From Catenuloplanes indicus (GTDB lineage Bacteria > Actinomycetota > Actinomycetes > Mycobacteriales > Micromonosporaceae): 64,000 bases of DNA. The notes beneath the pieces are model-generated. The model searched no databases. It was not told the DNA's origin and was given only the letters and a program-made list of their open reading frames with translations. Location of the stretch: contig NZ_JAUSUZ010000001.1 in assembly GCF_030813715.1 (NCBI RefSeq), forward strand, positions 3,410,001 through 3,474,000, given 5' to 3'. Made by a program: the position numbers and the translations under genes. Below, one piece after another: positions 46,171-54,119 of this stretch (positions are counted from its first letter, which is position 1; each line of letters begins with the position of its first letter).

Positions 46171-46467
46171 ATGGCTGTTGTGAAGATCAACGCGATTGAC
46201 GTGCCGGACGGCGCGGGCCCGGAGCTGGAGAAGCGGTTCGCCGCGCGGCAGGGCGCGGTGGAGAACGCCCAGGGCTTCCTGGGGTTCGAGCTGCTGCGCC
46301 CGGTGAGCGGCGAGACCCGGTACTTCGTCTACACGAAGTGGGAGACCGAGGAGGACTACCAGGCCTGGGCGCAGGGCTCCGGGCGTGCCGCGCACGCCGG
46401 TGAGCGGGCCCGCCCGGTGGCGGGCGGCGCGAGCCTGCTGGAGTTCGAGGTGGTGCAGAGCGCCTGA
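46171..46467 (+). CDS. mhuD: heme-degrading monooxygenase, MhuD type
   Basis: This 98-residue ferredoxin-like antibiotic-monooxygenase-fold protein closely follows mycobacterial MhuD. The residues needed for heme degradation are all in place: Asn7 (VVKINAIDVPDG), Trp66 (YQAWAQG) and His75 (GRAAHAGERA). The close of the protein, GASLLEFEVV, is also conserved. MhuD cleaves heme to mycobilin without releasing CO, giving iron. Its TGA directly abuts the stop of the convergent ANTAR gene. No heme transporter is seen nearby. Confidence 0.93.
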   Translation: MAVVKINAIDVPDGAGPELEKRFAARQGAVENAQGFLGFELLRPVSGETRYFVYTKWETEEDYQAWAQGSGRAAHAGERARPVAGGASLLEFEVVQSA

Positions 46468-47229
46468 TCAGGGCGCGGAGCGGCGCTGGGCGGTCTCGAG
46501 CAGGCGTTCGGCGACCACCCGGGGGCTGACCGCCAGCCGGGTGGCGGTCTCGTCGATGACCTCGAAGGCCTCGGCGGGACCGCACCCACGCTGCGCCATG
46601 ATCAGGCCGACCGCGTGGTTGACGGTCGCGTCCGAGGGCTCCTGGGCGGACAGCGGCGGCGTGGTCTCCTCGGCCCGGCGCAACACCTCGCCGAGCAGCA
46701 GCGCGGCCTGCCCGGCGATGGCCATGGCCGCGACCATCCGGCCGGGCCCGGCCGCGTCCGCCTCGGTGAGGTAGAGCGTGAGCGCGCCGACCGCGTCCCG
46801 GTTCACGTCGATCGGGAGCGCTATAGCGGTACGCAGCCCGGTGCCGACCGCGGCTGGCTGGAGCGCGGGCCAGCGCTGGTCCGCGTGCAGATCCGCGCTG
46901 ACCACGGGCTCGCGGGTGTGGATCGCGTCCAGCGACGGGCCGGCCGCCTCGTCCTGCTGCACGTCGTCGATCTTGCGCCGGCTGGTCTCGGAGGCCGCGG
47001 AGACAGCGGGACGCCCCTCGGTGATCAGCAGGGCCGAGCAACGGACGACGCCGGGAACGGCGAAGGCGGCGAACCGGGACAGATCAGCGAGCGCCGACTC
47101 GATCTCCGTGGCGCCGAGCAGCATCGCGGTCAACTCGTGCAGCAGCCCCACCAGCTCCACGCTGTGCGGCCCGGAGGACTCGGAGCGTCCGGCTGTATCA
47201 GCCCCATCGTCGTCGACGGCGAAAATCAC
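46468..47229 (-). CDS. GAF and ANTAR domain protein
   Basis: This 253-residue protein has an N-terminal GAF sensor domain (about residues 30-180; RCSALLITEGRPAVSAAS, GLRTAIALPIDVNRDAVGALTLYL) and a C-terminal ANTAR RNA-binding domain (ATVNHAVGLIMAQRGCGPAEAFEVIDETATRL). ANTAR proteins act as antiterminators by binding paired stem-loops in nascent RNA. No partner histidine kinase lies adjacent. Its stop codon and that of mhuD form one TGATCA palindrome. Confidence 0.92.
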   Translation of the reverse strand: MIFAVDDDGADTAGRSESSGPHSVELVGLLHELTAMLLGATEIESALADLSRFAAFAVPGVVRCSALLITEGRPAVSAASETSRRKIDDVQQDEAAGPSLDAIHTREPVVSADLHADQRWPALQPAAVGTGLRTAIALPIDVNRDAVGALTLYLTEADAAGPGRMVAAMAIAGQAALLLGEVLRRAEETTPPLSAQEPSDATVNHAVGLIMAQRGCGPAEAFEVIDETATRLAVSPRVVAERLLETAQRRSAP

Positions 47230-47303
47230 CCGGCAACGTTACCAGCGCGCCCGCCGCGCCGACGTGCGCGTGATCGGCATCTGTGACAAGGTCGCGGGTT
47301 TAG

Positions 47304-47463
47304 GTCCTGTATCGAAGTGGATGGCCGGGCTGCGGCGAGGCCCAGGCGCCGCCTGGCCACACGTCGCAAAAGCCCACATACAACACCGGTACGAGGGCTT
47401 CCGCGCCGCACACCCGGACGACACCCGGACCACGCCTCGCTCGACCCCCACTTCGATACAGGA
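47304..47463. mobile_element. 160-bp MITE-like element
   Basis: The ends are TCCTGTATCGAAGTGG (47305-47320) and its perfect inverse (47448-47463). The five bases TTTAG flank both sides (47299-47303 and 47464-47468) as a likely target-site duplication. The interior has no transposase. It lies between the ANTAR gene and the mycothiol dehydrogenase gene, apparently without disrupting either. Confidence 0.7.
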
Positions 47464-47630
47464 TTTAGTGTCCGGCGCTCCCGTACCGCCGGTGGGCCCG
47501 CACGCACGGCACCACGCGCGTCGCGGCGAGACAACGGCCGAAGCGATTAATCCGTCCAAGAACCTCCGATTTCAAGATCGCTGTGTTACGGATTGACGGC
47601 GAAAATGACAAGACGGAGGAGGGCCGCACC

Positions 47631-48719
47631 ATGAGCCAGACAGTCCGCGGGGTCATCGCCCGCGCCAAGAACGCACCGGTCGAGGTGGTCCCGATCATCG
47701 TGCCCGACCCGGGCCCCGGCGAGGCCGTGGTGAAGATCCAGACGTGCGGCGTCTGCCACACCGACCTCCACTACAAGCAGGGCGGCATCAACGACGACTT
47801 CCCGTTCCTGCTCGGCCACGAGGCGGCCGGCACGGTCGAGTCGGTCGGCCCGGGCGTGACCGAGGTGGCGCCCGGCGACTTCGTGGTGCTCAACTGGCGC
47901 GCGGTCTGCGGCGACTGCCGGGCCTGCCGCCGCGGCCGGCCGCAGTACTGTTTCGCCACCCACAACGCCAAGCAGCCGATGACGCTGGAGGACGGCACCA
48001 CGCTCTCCCCCGCGCTCGGCATCGGCGCATTCATCGAGAAGACGCTGGTCGCGGCCGGTCAGTGCACCAAGGTCGACCCGGCGGCCCGCCCGGCCGCGGT
48101 CGGCCTGCTCGGCTGCGGCGTGATGGCCGGCATCGGCGCCGCGATCAACACCGGTAACGTGCAGCGCGGCGACTCGGTCGCGGTGATCGGCTGCGGCGGC
48201 GTCGGTGACGGCGCGATCGCGGGCGCGGCGCTGGCCGGTGCCACCACGATCATCGCGGTGGACACCGACGACCGGAAGTTGGAGTGGGCCAAGGGCTTCG
48301 GCGCCACCCACACGGTCAACGCGCGCGAGGGCGACGTGGTCGAGGCGATCCAGGGCCTGACCGGCGGCTTCGGCGCGGACGTGGTGATCGACGCGGTCGG
48401 CCGCCCGGAGACCTGGAAGCAGGCGTTCTACGCCCGTGACCTGGCCGGGACCGTGGTGCTGGTCGGCGTGCCCACGCCGGAGATGAAGATCCCGGAGATC
48501 CCGCTGCTGGACGTGTTCGGCCGCGGCGGCGCGCTCAAGTCCAGCTGGTACGGCGACTGCCTGCCCACCCGCGACTTCCCGATGCTGACCGAGCTCTACC
48601 GCCAGGGCCGGCTGGACCTGGACGCGTTCGTCTCCGAGGAGATCGGCCTGGAGCAGGTCGAGGAGGCGTTCACCAAGATGCACCGCGGCGACGTCCTCCG
48701 CTCGGTGGTGGTCCTCTGA
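47631..48719 (+). CDS. S-(hydroxymethyl)mycothiol dehydrogenase
   Basis: This 362-residue zinc-dependent alcohol dehydrogenase oxidises the formaldehyde-mycothiol adduct to S-formylmycothiol with NAD. Catalytic zinc ligands are in [13 protein letters not shown] and LLGHEAAG; the structural zinc cysteines are in [15 protein letters not shown]. The Rossmann motif is [15 protein letters not shown]. It resembles mycobacterial MscR/AdhE2. The ATG at 47631 is preceded by GGAGGAGGG, a strong ribosome-binding site. Its stop overlaps the start of the metallo-hydrolase gene (TGATG), so both form an operon. Confidence 0.93.
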   Translation: MSQTVRGVIARAKNAPVEVVPIIVPDPGPGEAVVKIQTCGVCHTDLHYKQGGINDDFPFLLGHEAAGTVESVGPGVTEVAPGDFVVLNWRAVCGDCRACRRGRPQYCFATHNAKQPMTLEDGTTLSPALGIGAFIEKTLVAAGQCTKVDPAARPAAVGLLGCGVMAGIGAAINTGNVQRGDSVAVIGCGGVGDGAIAGAALAGATTIIAVDTDDRKLEWAKGFGATHTVNAREGDVVEAIQGLTGGFGADVVIDAVGRPETWKQAFYARDLAGTVVLVGVPTPEMKIPEIPLLDVFGRGGALKSSWYGDCLPTRDFPMLTELYRQGRLDLDAFVSEEIGLEQVEEAFTKMHRGDVLRSVVVL

Positions 48720-49348
48720 TGGCCGCGCGCATCGACCACACCGTCACGTCCGGCACGTTCTCGCTGGACGGTCAGACCTTCGACGTCGACAACAACGTCT
48801 GGGTGCTCGGCGACGACGCCGAGTGCGTGGTGATCGACGCCCCGCACGACGTCGACGCGATCCTCGAAGCGGTCGGCGGCCGTACCGTGAAGGCGATCCT
48901 GGCCACGCACGCACACGACGACCACGTCCGTCAGGCCCCCGCGCTCGCCGAGGCGACCGGCGCCCCGATCTGGCTGCACCCCGGCGACCAGGTCGTCTGG
49001 CGGCTCACCCATCCCGAGGTCAAGACTGACGGCGAACTCTCCGACGGCCAGACGATCGACGTCGGCGGGGTCACACTGCACGTGCTGCACACGCCCGGCC
49101 ACGCCCCCGGCGCGTGCTGCTTCCACGTACCCGCGCTGGGCGTGGTCTTCACCGGCGACACGCTGTTCCAGGGCGGCCCGGGCGCGACCGGCCGCAGCTT
49201 CAGCTCCTTCGACACGATCGTCGAGTCGATCAGAACAAAGCTGCTGACCCTCGCACCGGAGACGGTCGTACACACCGGTCACGGCGACAGCACGACGATC
49301 GGCGCCGAGGCCCCCCACCTCGACGAATGGATCAAAAGGGGCCATTAA
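48719..49348 (+). CDS. MBL-fold metallo-hydrolase, probable S-formylmycothiol hydrolase partner
   Basis: This 209-residue hydrolase has the metal motif THAHDDHVRQ (HxHxDH), a third His in HTPGHAPGACCF, GDTLFQGGPGATGRSF and VVHTGHGDSTTIG. The same gene follows the mycothiol dehydrogenase in mycobacteria (Rv2259-Rv2260), which suggests that it hydrolyses S-formylmycothiol to formate or a related glyoxalase-type reaction. It overlaps the upstream gene by one base. Fold is certain; substrate is inferred from neighbourhood. The best copy of the dispersed repeat follows six bases after its stop. Confidence 0.9.
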   Translation: MAARIDHTVTSGTFSLDGQTFDVDNNVWVLGDDAECVVIDAPHDVDAILEAVGGRTVKAILATHAHDDHVRQAPALAEATGAPIWLHPGDQVVWRLTHPEVKTDGELSDGQTIDVGGVTLHVLHTPGHAPGACCFHVPALGVVFTGDTLFQGGPGATGRSFSSFDTIVESIRTKLLTLAPETVVHTGHGDSTTIGAEAPHLDEWIKRGH

Positions 49349-49354
49349 CCCATA

Positions 49355-49397
49355 TTCCCGCTTCCGGCGTGCCCACGTTCCCAGTGCTCCCGCGGGC
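49355..49397 (+). repeat. dispersed post-stop repeat, copy C
   Basis: Box 1 TTCCCGCTTCCGGCGTG (49355-49371) and box 2 CTCCCGCGGGC (49387-49397) are identical to copy A, with the same 15-base spacing. It starts six bases after the stop of the metallo-hydrolase gene. Confidence 0.75.
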
Positions 49398-49471
49398 TCA
49401 AGATCCGCGGTGGTCCCGCAGATCAGAAACCCGCGGGCGCCCGGCTCGCTGTTCCAGGCGGGACCGCGGGG

Positions 49472-49675
49472 TCAGTCCGGCGGCTCCTGGCCCGCGCCGG
49501 CGGCCTCGACCGACGTGCGGTGCTCGACGAACGAGTCGGGCGCCGCCGTCGTGTCGGCGGTCCGCTCGTCCGACTCCAGCAGGATCTCCTCCGCCTGCGC
49601 CTCCACGTCGTCGCTGCCGACGCGGCGCTCCTCGGGCAGCAGCGACGCCGCCCGGCTCTCCACCCGATCAGTCAT
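49472..49675 (-). CDS. small acidic conserved hypothetical protein
   Basis: This 67-residue, strongly acidic protein (TDRVESRAASLLPEERRVGS, DDVEAQAEEILLESDERTAD) has the look of a small protein conserved in actinobacteria, with core LLPEERxVGSDDxxAQAEEIL. It has no membrane segment or known domain, and I do not know a function. The ATG is at 49675. It is divergent from the DAHP synthase leader. Confidence 0.65.
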   Translation of the reverse strand: MTDRVESRAASLLPEERRVGSDDVEAQAEEILLESDERTADTTAAPDSFVEHRTSVEAAGAGQEPPD

Positions 49676-49751
49676 GCCCGCTCAGTACCCACGATGTGAC
49701 TCTTCAGTCACCATCACGACCCTGCTGGCAGACGGACGCGGCCGGACGCGG

Positions 49752-49764
49752 TAAGGTATCCGGC
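49752..49764 (+). promoter_or_regulatory. candidate -10 box for the DAHP synthase leader
   Basis: TAAGGT (49752-49757) lies seven bases before the GTG at 49765, which places the likely transcript start at or next to the leader start codon. The leader would then be leaderless or nearly so. No clear -35 box is seen. Confidence 0.35.
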
Positions 49765-49830
49765 GTGACGACGTCCTTTTATTGGTTTGGGTGGCCGGCC
49801 CTGAGCGCCGGTGACTCGGCCTTGGTCTGA
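49765..49830 (+). CDS. aromatic-rich leader peptide of DAHP synthase
   Basis: A 21-codon peptide from a GTG reads TTSFYWFGWPALSAGDSALV after the first residue. Residues 5-10 are Phe-Tyr-Trp-Phe-Gly-Trp, so all three aromatic amino acids occur in one cluster. It lies upstream of the terminator hairpin and 130 bases before aroH, the layout of transcription attenuation by ribosome stalling. The peptide itself is expected to have no other role. Confidence 0.8.
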   Translation: MTTSFYWFGWPALSAGDSALV

Positions 49831-49857
49831 CGTCACCACAGCCTTCAGAGAGCCGGC

Positions 49858-49887
49858 AAGGGCAGGGAGCTTCTTCCCTGCCCTTTT
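49858..49887 (+). terminator. attenuator terminator of the DAHP synthase gene
   Basis: AAGGGCAGGGA and TCCCTGCCCTT form an 11-base stem with loop GCTTCT and then TTTT, a true Rho-independent form that is rare in this window. A possible competing pairing is GAGAGCCGG (49848-49856) with CCGGCTCTC (49910-49918), enclosing the hairpin. Confidence 0.8.
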
Positions 49888-49960
49888 CGCATGCGACGAA
49901 CACGCTGCCCGGCTCTCCAGGTCACCGGCCCTGGGGCGGGCCGGTGAAAGGAAATCTGCA

Positions 49961-51037
49961 ATGACGTCCGCACGACGGGTCACCGACCAGCGGATCGACA
50001 AGGTCGTTCCGCTGATGACCCCCGATCTCCTCCACCACCACCTGCCGTTGAGCGAGGAGCTGGCCGACCGCGTGGTCGAGGGCCGCCGCGCGGTCGCCCG
50101 CGTCCTCGACGGCGAGGACGACCGCCTGCTCGTCGTGGTCGGCCCGTGCTCGGTGCACGACCCGGCCGCCGCGCTGGACTACGCCCGCCGGCTGCGCCCG
50201 GTCGCCGAGCGCCTGGCCGACGACCTGCTGATCGTGATGCGCGTCTACTTCGAGAAGCCGCGCTCCACGGTCGGCTGGAAGGGCCTGATCAACGACCCGG
50301 CGCTGGACGGCTCCGGCGACGTCAACACCGGCCTGCGCGTCGCCCGTCAGCTGCTGCTCCAGGTGCTGGAGCTGGGCCTGCCGGTCGGCTGCGAGTTCCT
50401 CGACCCGATCACGCCGCAGTTCATCGCGGACACCGTGGCCTGGGGCGCGATCGGCGCGCGCACGGTGGAGAGCCAGGTGCACCGCCAGCTCTCGTCCGGC
50501 CTGTCGATGCCGATCGGCATGAAGAACCGCCCGGACGGCGCGATCAGCACCGCGATCGACGCGATCAACGCGGCGGCCGTGCCGCACGTGTTCCCCGGCA
50601 TCGCGATGTCCGGCACGCCGGCGATCCTGCACACCCGCGGCAACGCGGACTGCCACCTGGTGCTGCGCGGCGGCAACGACGGGCCGAACTACGACGCGGA
50701 GTCGGTCGGCGGCGCGCTGGCGCTGCTGCGCAAGGCCGGCCTGCCGGAGCGGCTGATCATCGACTGCAGCCACGCGAACAGCGGCAAGGACCACCGCCGC
50801 CAGCCGCTGGTGGCCGCGGACGTGGCCGAGCAGCTCAAGGCCGGCAACCGGGGCATCTCCGGCGTGATGCTGGAGTCGTTCCTGGAACCGGGCCGGCAGG
50901 AGCTGGACCCGACGCGCGAGCTGACCTACGGCCAGTCGGTCACGGACGCCTGCCTCGGCTGGGACCAGACCGAGTCGGTGCTCGACGTGCTCGCCACCGC
51001 GGCCGCCGCCCGCCGCGCCGCGGTCGCCGTCGCCTGA
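49961..51037 (+). CDS. aroH: 3-deoxy-7-phosphoheptulonate synthase (class I DAHP synthase)
   Basis: This 358-residue enzyme condenses phosphoenolpyruvate and erythrose-4-phosphate in the first step of the shikimate pathway. The class I (AroFGH) landmarks are VVGPCSVHDPAAALDYARRL, MRVYFEKPRSTVGWKGLINDP, GCEFLDPITPQFIADTVAWGAIGARTVESQ, GMKNRPDG, ILRGGNDGPNY-like VLRGGNDGPNYDAES and DCSHANSGKDHRRQ. Expression is probably controlled by the leader peptide and attenuator upstream. The ATG at 49961 follows AAAGGAAA. Confidence 0.95.
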   Translation: MTSARRVTDQRIDKVVPLMTPDLLHHHLPLSEELADRVVEGRRAVARVLDGEDDRLLVVVGPCSVHDPAAALDYARRLRPVAERLADDLLIVMRVYFEKPRSTVGWKGLINDPALDGSGDVNTGLRVARQLLLQVLELGLPVGCEFLDPITPQFIADTVAWGAIGARTVESQVHRQLSSGLSMPIGMKNRPDGAISTAIDAINAAAVPHVFPGIAMSGTPAILHTRGNADCHLVLRGGNDGPNYDAESVGGALALLRKAGLPERLIIDCSHANSGKDHRRQPLVAADVAEQLKAGNRGISGVMLESFLEPGRQELDPTRELTYGQSVTDACLGWDQTESVLDVLATAAAARRAAVAVA

Positions 51038-51095
51038 TCGGCCCTCCGTGAGCCACCCGGTGCCGCGACACGACCGCGCTGCCTCGGACACAGCG

Positions 51096-51126
51096 ACGCC
51101 CCGCCGGAACGATCCCGGCGGGGCGT
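51096..51126 (+). terminator. terminator after the DAHP synthase gene
   Basis: ACGCCCCGCCGG and CCGGCGGGGCGT form a perfect 12-base stem around a seven-base loop, about 60 bases after the stop. Confidence 0.75.
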
Positions 51127-51308
51127 GCACTGTAAAGGGTGTCGGTGTGCCGGTCGCCTCTCGGCGAGTGGCGCGACGCGGCTCCTGCCGAACGGTATTC
51201 CGCGAAGGCTGTTAGGTGAGGCCCGGGGACACTGCGCACACCGACACCTGACTCAACCATCGGCCATGGGTGCCTGTTCCTGAGGCCGATGTATCGGGAA
51301 TCACATGA

Positions 51309-51695
51309 TCAGCCGTCCCGCAGCCGCTGCGGGTCGACCTCGCGGCCCGGGTGCCGGGTGAGGTACTCGGTCTCCAGGTCCGCGGTGCGGCGCAGGTGGG
51401 TGGCGAGCGCCGCGTCGGACGCGTGCCGCAGCGTGTCCAGCCGGGTGCGGTGCAGGCTGGCCATCTCGCGGGTCAGGTCCTCGTCGGACAGCTCGGCCGG
51501 GTCCACCCCGATCTCGTCGGGCGAGGCACCCGCCGGTCCCTTCCGGTGATCGCCGTCCCACTCGTCGACGCGTTGCTCCGGGCTCGCGTCCGGCAGCGTC
51601 GTCTGCTCCGGAGTGGGCGGCCCGTCCGGGTTCGGGTGGAACGCGGTGCCCGAGGCCGACGGCGAACCATCGCTGTAACGCACTGAGTCGGTCAT
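51309..51695 (-). CDS. DUF6158-like conserved protein
   Basis: This 128-residue hydrophilic protein has a variable N-terminal half and a conserved C-terminal half: GVDPAELSDEDLTREMASLHRTRLDTLRHAS, THLRRTADLETEYLTRHPGR and ending EVDPQRLRDG. The pattern matches small actinobacterial proteins annotated DUF6158; function is unknown. The ATG at 51695 is preferred to the upstream start (51713) because the peptide then begins TDSVRYSDGSPSAS. Confidence 0.7.
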   Translation of the reverse strand: MTDSVRYSDGSPSASGTAFHPNPDGPPTPEQTTLPDASPEQRVDEWDGDHRKGPAGASPDEIGVDPAELSDEDLTREMASLHRTRLDTLRHASDAALATHLRRTADLETEYLTRHPGREVDPQRLRDG

Positions 51696-51758
51696 CACTG
51701 CCCCTCTCCTCAATGAGTCAACGGTTGCCCGATCGGCACCGGCCCAAACCCCTGGCAG

Positions 51759-52499
51759 CTAGAGGCTGGCCTGGGCGTACACCGTGATCGCATCCCGCAG
51801 GAACTCGGCCAGCCGGGCATCCCGCGCGTCGAACCGCGCCCGGAAGTCCGGACTGTCCGTGTAGAGCTGTCCCAGGCCGGTGTACGACTCGCGGTCCGGC
51901 GTCCAGTGCCGCGTGATCCACCGGTAGTGGTCTGCGATCACCGCCTGCACCGCCGGTGAATCCGGTGCGGAGTCGAGCAGCGCGACCAGCCGGTCCTCGA
52001 TCCCGGCCCACTCCGCCTGCAGCTCGGCGCCCTTGCCGGCGGTCCGCGCCTTGCTCTCCGCGATGGCCGTGGCGGCACCGTCGCCGTACCGTTCGATCAG
52101 CTCCGCCTCGTAACGGGCCTGCCGGTCCGCGTCGAAGCCCTCGAAGAGCTGTTCCGTGCTCATCCGTGTTCCACCTTCCAGCTGGGCGATGGTGGCCGCG
52201 ACCGTGTCCGCGAGCCGGCCGAACCGGTCCCGCTCCTCGATCAGCCACCGATGATGACGGCGGAGCTGGTCGACCCGGTCGGCCTCACCCGCGACGACGG
52301 CGCCGATCGTCTCCAGGCTCATGCCGAGCTCGCGCAGCAGCATGATCTGCTGCAGCCGCAGCAGCTGCTCCCGCTCGTAGTGCCGCAGCCCGCCCGGGCT
52401 CACCCGGGACGGCCGCAGCAGCCCGATGTCGTCGTAATGCCGCAACGTCCGGGACGTGACCCCGGCGATGCGCGCCACCTGTGCCGTCGACCAACTCAC
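51759..52499 (-). CDS. MerR family regulator with TipAS antibiotic-recognition domain
   Basis: This 246-residue regulator has an N-terminal MerR winged helix (WSTAQVARIAGVTSRTLRHYDDIGLL, YEREQLLRLQQIMLLRELGMSLETI), a coiled coil and a C-terminal TipAS domain (EQLFEGFDADRQARYEAELIERYGD, HYRWITRHWTPDRESYTGLGQLYTDSPDFRARFD). TipA proteins bind thiopeptide antibiotics and activate resistance genes. The GTG at 52499 directly opens the MerR motif. It stands alone and no obvious target operon lies next to it. Confidence 0.92.
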   Translation of the reverse strand: MSWSTAQVARIAGVTSRTLRHYDDIGLLRPSRVSPGGLRHYEREQLLRLQQIMLLRELGMSLETIGAVVAGEADRVDQLRRHHRWLIEERDRFGRLADTVAATIAQLEGGTRMSTEQLFEGFDADRQARYEAELIERYGDGAATAIAESKARTAGKGAELQAEWAGIEDRLVALLDSAPDSPAVQAVIADHYRWITRHWTPDRESYTGLGQLYTDSPDFRARFDARDARLAEFLRDAITVYAQASL

Positions 52500-52605
52500 C
52501 GGAACGACGCTACGAGTTGACGCTGCGTCAAGCGCAAGCCTTTGCGGCACGCGCTACTACGACGCTGTGTCGGAGACACCGGACCACCCCGGTACGCTCG
52601 CCTGT

Positions 52606-52959
52606 ATGAAGCGGCTCTGGACACCGCGGTGGATCGCGGTCCACCTCGCCACGGTGCTGCTCGTGATCGCCTTCCTGGCCCTGGGCTGGTGGCAGCTGTC
52701 CCGGGCCGAGGCCGGCGGCAACCCGTCCAGCTGGGGCTACATGCTGGAGTGGCCGGTCTTTGCCGCCTTCGTGATCTTCCTGTGGGTCCGCGAGGTCCGC
52801 GCGGTCCTGCGCCGCGACGCGCCCCCGGCCGAGCCGCCCACCCCAAAAACCGAAGATCCAAATCAGCTGACGGTACGCCGTCCGGTGCGCACCGAGGCCG
52901 TCCGGCGTGCCACCGAGCGGTCCGCCTACGGCCCGGCGCGTCCCCCCGCCGACGACTGA
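52606..52959 (+). CDS. small membrane protein
   Basis: This 117-residue protein has two hydrophobic segments (about 9-27, IAVHLATVLLVIAFLALGWW, and about 47-62) and then a Pro/Arg-rich tail. The phrase LGWWQLSRAEAGGNPSSWGY resembles SURF1-type N-termini and is seen in small conserved actinobacterial membrane proteins. The DUF3817 gene follows six bases downstream and both are probably co-expressed. Function is unknown. Confidence 0.7.
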   Translation: MKRLWTPRWIAVHLATVLLVIAFLALGWWQLSRAEAGGNPSSWGYMLEWPVFAAFVIFLWVREVRAVLRRDAPPAEPPTPKTEDPNQLTVRRPVRTEAVRRATERSAYGPARPPADD

Positions 52960-52965
52960 CGACAC

Positions 52966-53334
52966 GTGACTACCCCGGCGCTCGCGCCGGACGAAGGGAA
53001 GGCCGCGGTGCGCGGAGCACTGACCCGCTATCGGACGATCGCCTACATCGTCGGCGTGGTGCTGATCCTGCTCGTGGTGATCGGCATGCCACTGAAGTAC
53101 ATCTGGGACCAGCCCGCCGTCGTCCAGGGCATCGGCCCGGCCCACGGCTTCCTCTACATGGTCTACCTGATCGCCGCGTTCGACCTCGGCCGACGCGCGA
53201 ACTGGCCGCTGAAGCGCATGCTGCTGGTCATGCTCGCCGGCACGGTGCCGTTCCTGTCCTTCTACGCGGAGCGCATCGTCACCGCGCGCTGGGTCCCCGC
53301 TCCGGCCCGCACGGACCACCAGCCCATGCACTGA
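52966..53334 (+). CDS. DUF3817 membrane protein
   Basis: This 122-residue membrane protein has three hydrophobic segments and the DUF3817 pattern (RYRTIAYIVGVVLILLVVIGMPLKY, IGPAHGFLYMVYLIAAFDLGRRANWPL, LLVMLAGTVPFLSFYAERIV). The GTG at 52966 is the likely start. The family is common in actinobacteria and its role is unknown. A hairpin at 53360-53393 ends the pair. Confidence 0.85.
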   Translation: MTTPALAPDEGKAAVRGALTRYRTIAYIVGVVLILLVVIGMPLKYIWDQPAVVQGIGPAHGFLYMVYLIAAFDLGRRANWPLKRMLLVMLAGTVPFLSFYAERIVTARWVPAPARTDHQPMH

Positions 53335-53359
53335 GCACCCGCGACCACCCGAAGACGCG

Positions 53360-53393
53360 ACCGCCCGGCCGAGCTGACGGCTCGCCGGGCGGT
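53360..53393. terminator. hairpin between DUF3817 and DUF397 genes
   Basis: ACCGCCCGGCCGAG and CTCGCCGGGCGGT pair with one bulged base. It lies between the convergent DUF3817 and DUF397 genes and can serve both. Confidence 0.65.
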
Positions 53394-53415
53394 GTGGTTC
53401 GAGGGCGGTGCGACG

Positions 53416-53610
53416 TCAGAGCTCCCCGTTACGCACGGTGCGCACGAAGGCCTGCCAGGCCGGCCCCTCGAAGCTGATGCGAAGCTCGGGGCGGGTCGAG
53501 TTACGGACCGCCATGCGGCCGCCGGGCGCCTCGGCCACCTCGAGGCAGGTGTGCGACTCGCAGCGGCTGCTCTTCCGCCACGCCATCTCACCCGCGGTCG
53601 ACGTGATCAT
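53416..53610 (-). CDS. DUF397 protein
   Basis: This 64-residue protein shows the compact DUF397 pattern: AWRKSSRCESHTCLEVA, MAVRNSTRPELRISFEGPAWQAFVRTVRNGEL. DUF397 proteins are encoded beside XRE-DUF5753 regulators across actinobacteria; Streptomyces pairs such as SCO4441/SCO4442 affect development and antibiotic production and show toxin-antitoxin-like behaviour. Here it diverges from two XRE-DUF5753 genes, with an AT-rich promoter-like region (53640-53710) upstream. Confidence 0.9.
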   Translation of the reverse strand: MITSTAGEMAWRKSSRCESHTCLEVAEAPGGRMAVRNSTRPELRISFEGPAWQAFVRTVRNGEL

Positions 53611-53983
53611 TTGTCACTCCAGTCCGGCGCGGGCAACGTTGGCCGCGCACGATCGAAAACTATCGCATTAAATGAACAATTGCTGCTTAAAAGCAAGATT
53701 TGAGCAAAAAGGACCAACCGCGCGTTGATCACGCGATCGGACAGATGCCCGCGCGAGCGTAGCGTCTAGCCAGGCCCGGGACCAAGACCAGTCCCGCGCC
53801 GCCCCCCGTACTCTCCGTGACAAACGGCGCCGCCCTCGCCGGGTTACCGTGAAATACCCGCAGCTCACGCAATCGTGCTCACACCCGTTCGCGTGACCGC
53901 CGATCCCGACTCGTCCGGCCTGGAATATGCATCCATGCGCGAGTAACCTCTGTGTCATTGGCTCATTGACAGGAGGCCATCCG
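53611..53983. other. divergent intergenic region, left half
   Basis: No gene is supported here. The 53640-53710 stretch is unusually AT-rich for this genome and includes a small hairpin (TTGCT-N7-AGCAA, 53678-53694); it probably contains the DUF397 promoter. Right of it, composition returns to normal up to the repeat array. Confidence 0.45.
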
Positions 53984-54119
53984 CCAGGTGGCAACCGCGC
54001 ATTGCAGCCAGGTGGCAACCGCGCATTGCAGGCAGGTGGCAACCGCGCATTGCAGGCAGGTGGCAACCGCGCATTGCAGGCAGGTGGCAACCGCGCATTG
54101 CAGGCAGGTGGTGACCGGC
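53984..54119 (+). repeat. five 24-bp tandem repeats plus a partial sixth
   Basis: The unit GCAGGTGGCAACCGCGCATTGCAG repeats head to tail at 53984, 54008, 54032, 54056 and 54080, and a partial unit starts at 54104. The first two copies begin CC instead of GC; otherwise copies are identical. In one frame it reads as repeats of VATAHCRQ, but no ribosome-binding site precedes it. It ends about 175 bases before the first XRE gene. Confidence 0.95.

Noticed and set aside
53984-54119. CRISPR array
   Set aside because: The 24-bp repeats are contiguous with no spacers between them, and no cas gene is in the window.
53988-54119. Protein with VATAHCRQ repeats
   Set aside because: The frame has no plausible start or ribosome-binding site and continues antisense-like, out of frame through the XRE gene; the repeat is better explained as DNA binding sites.
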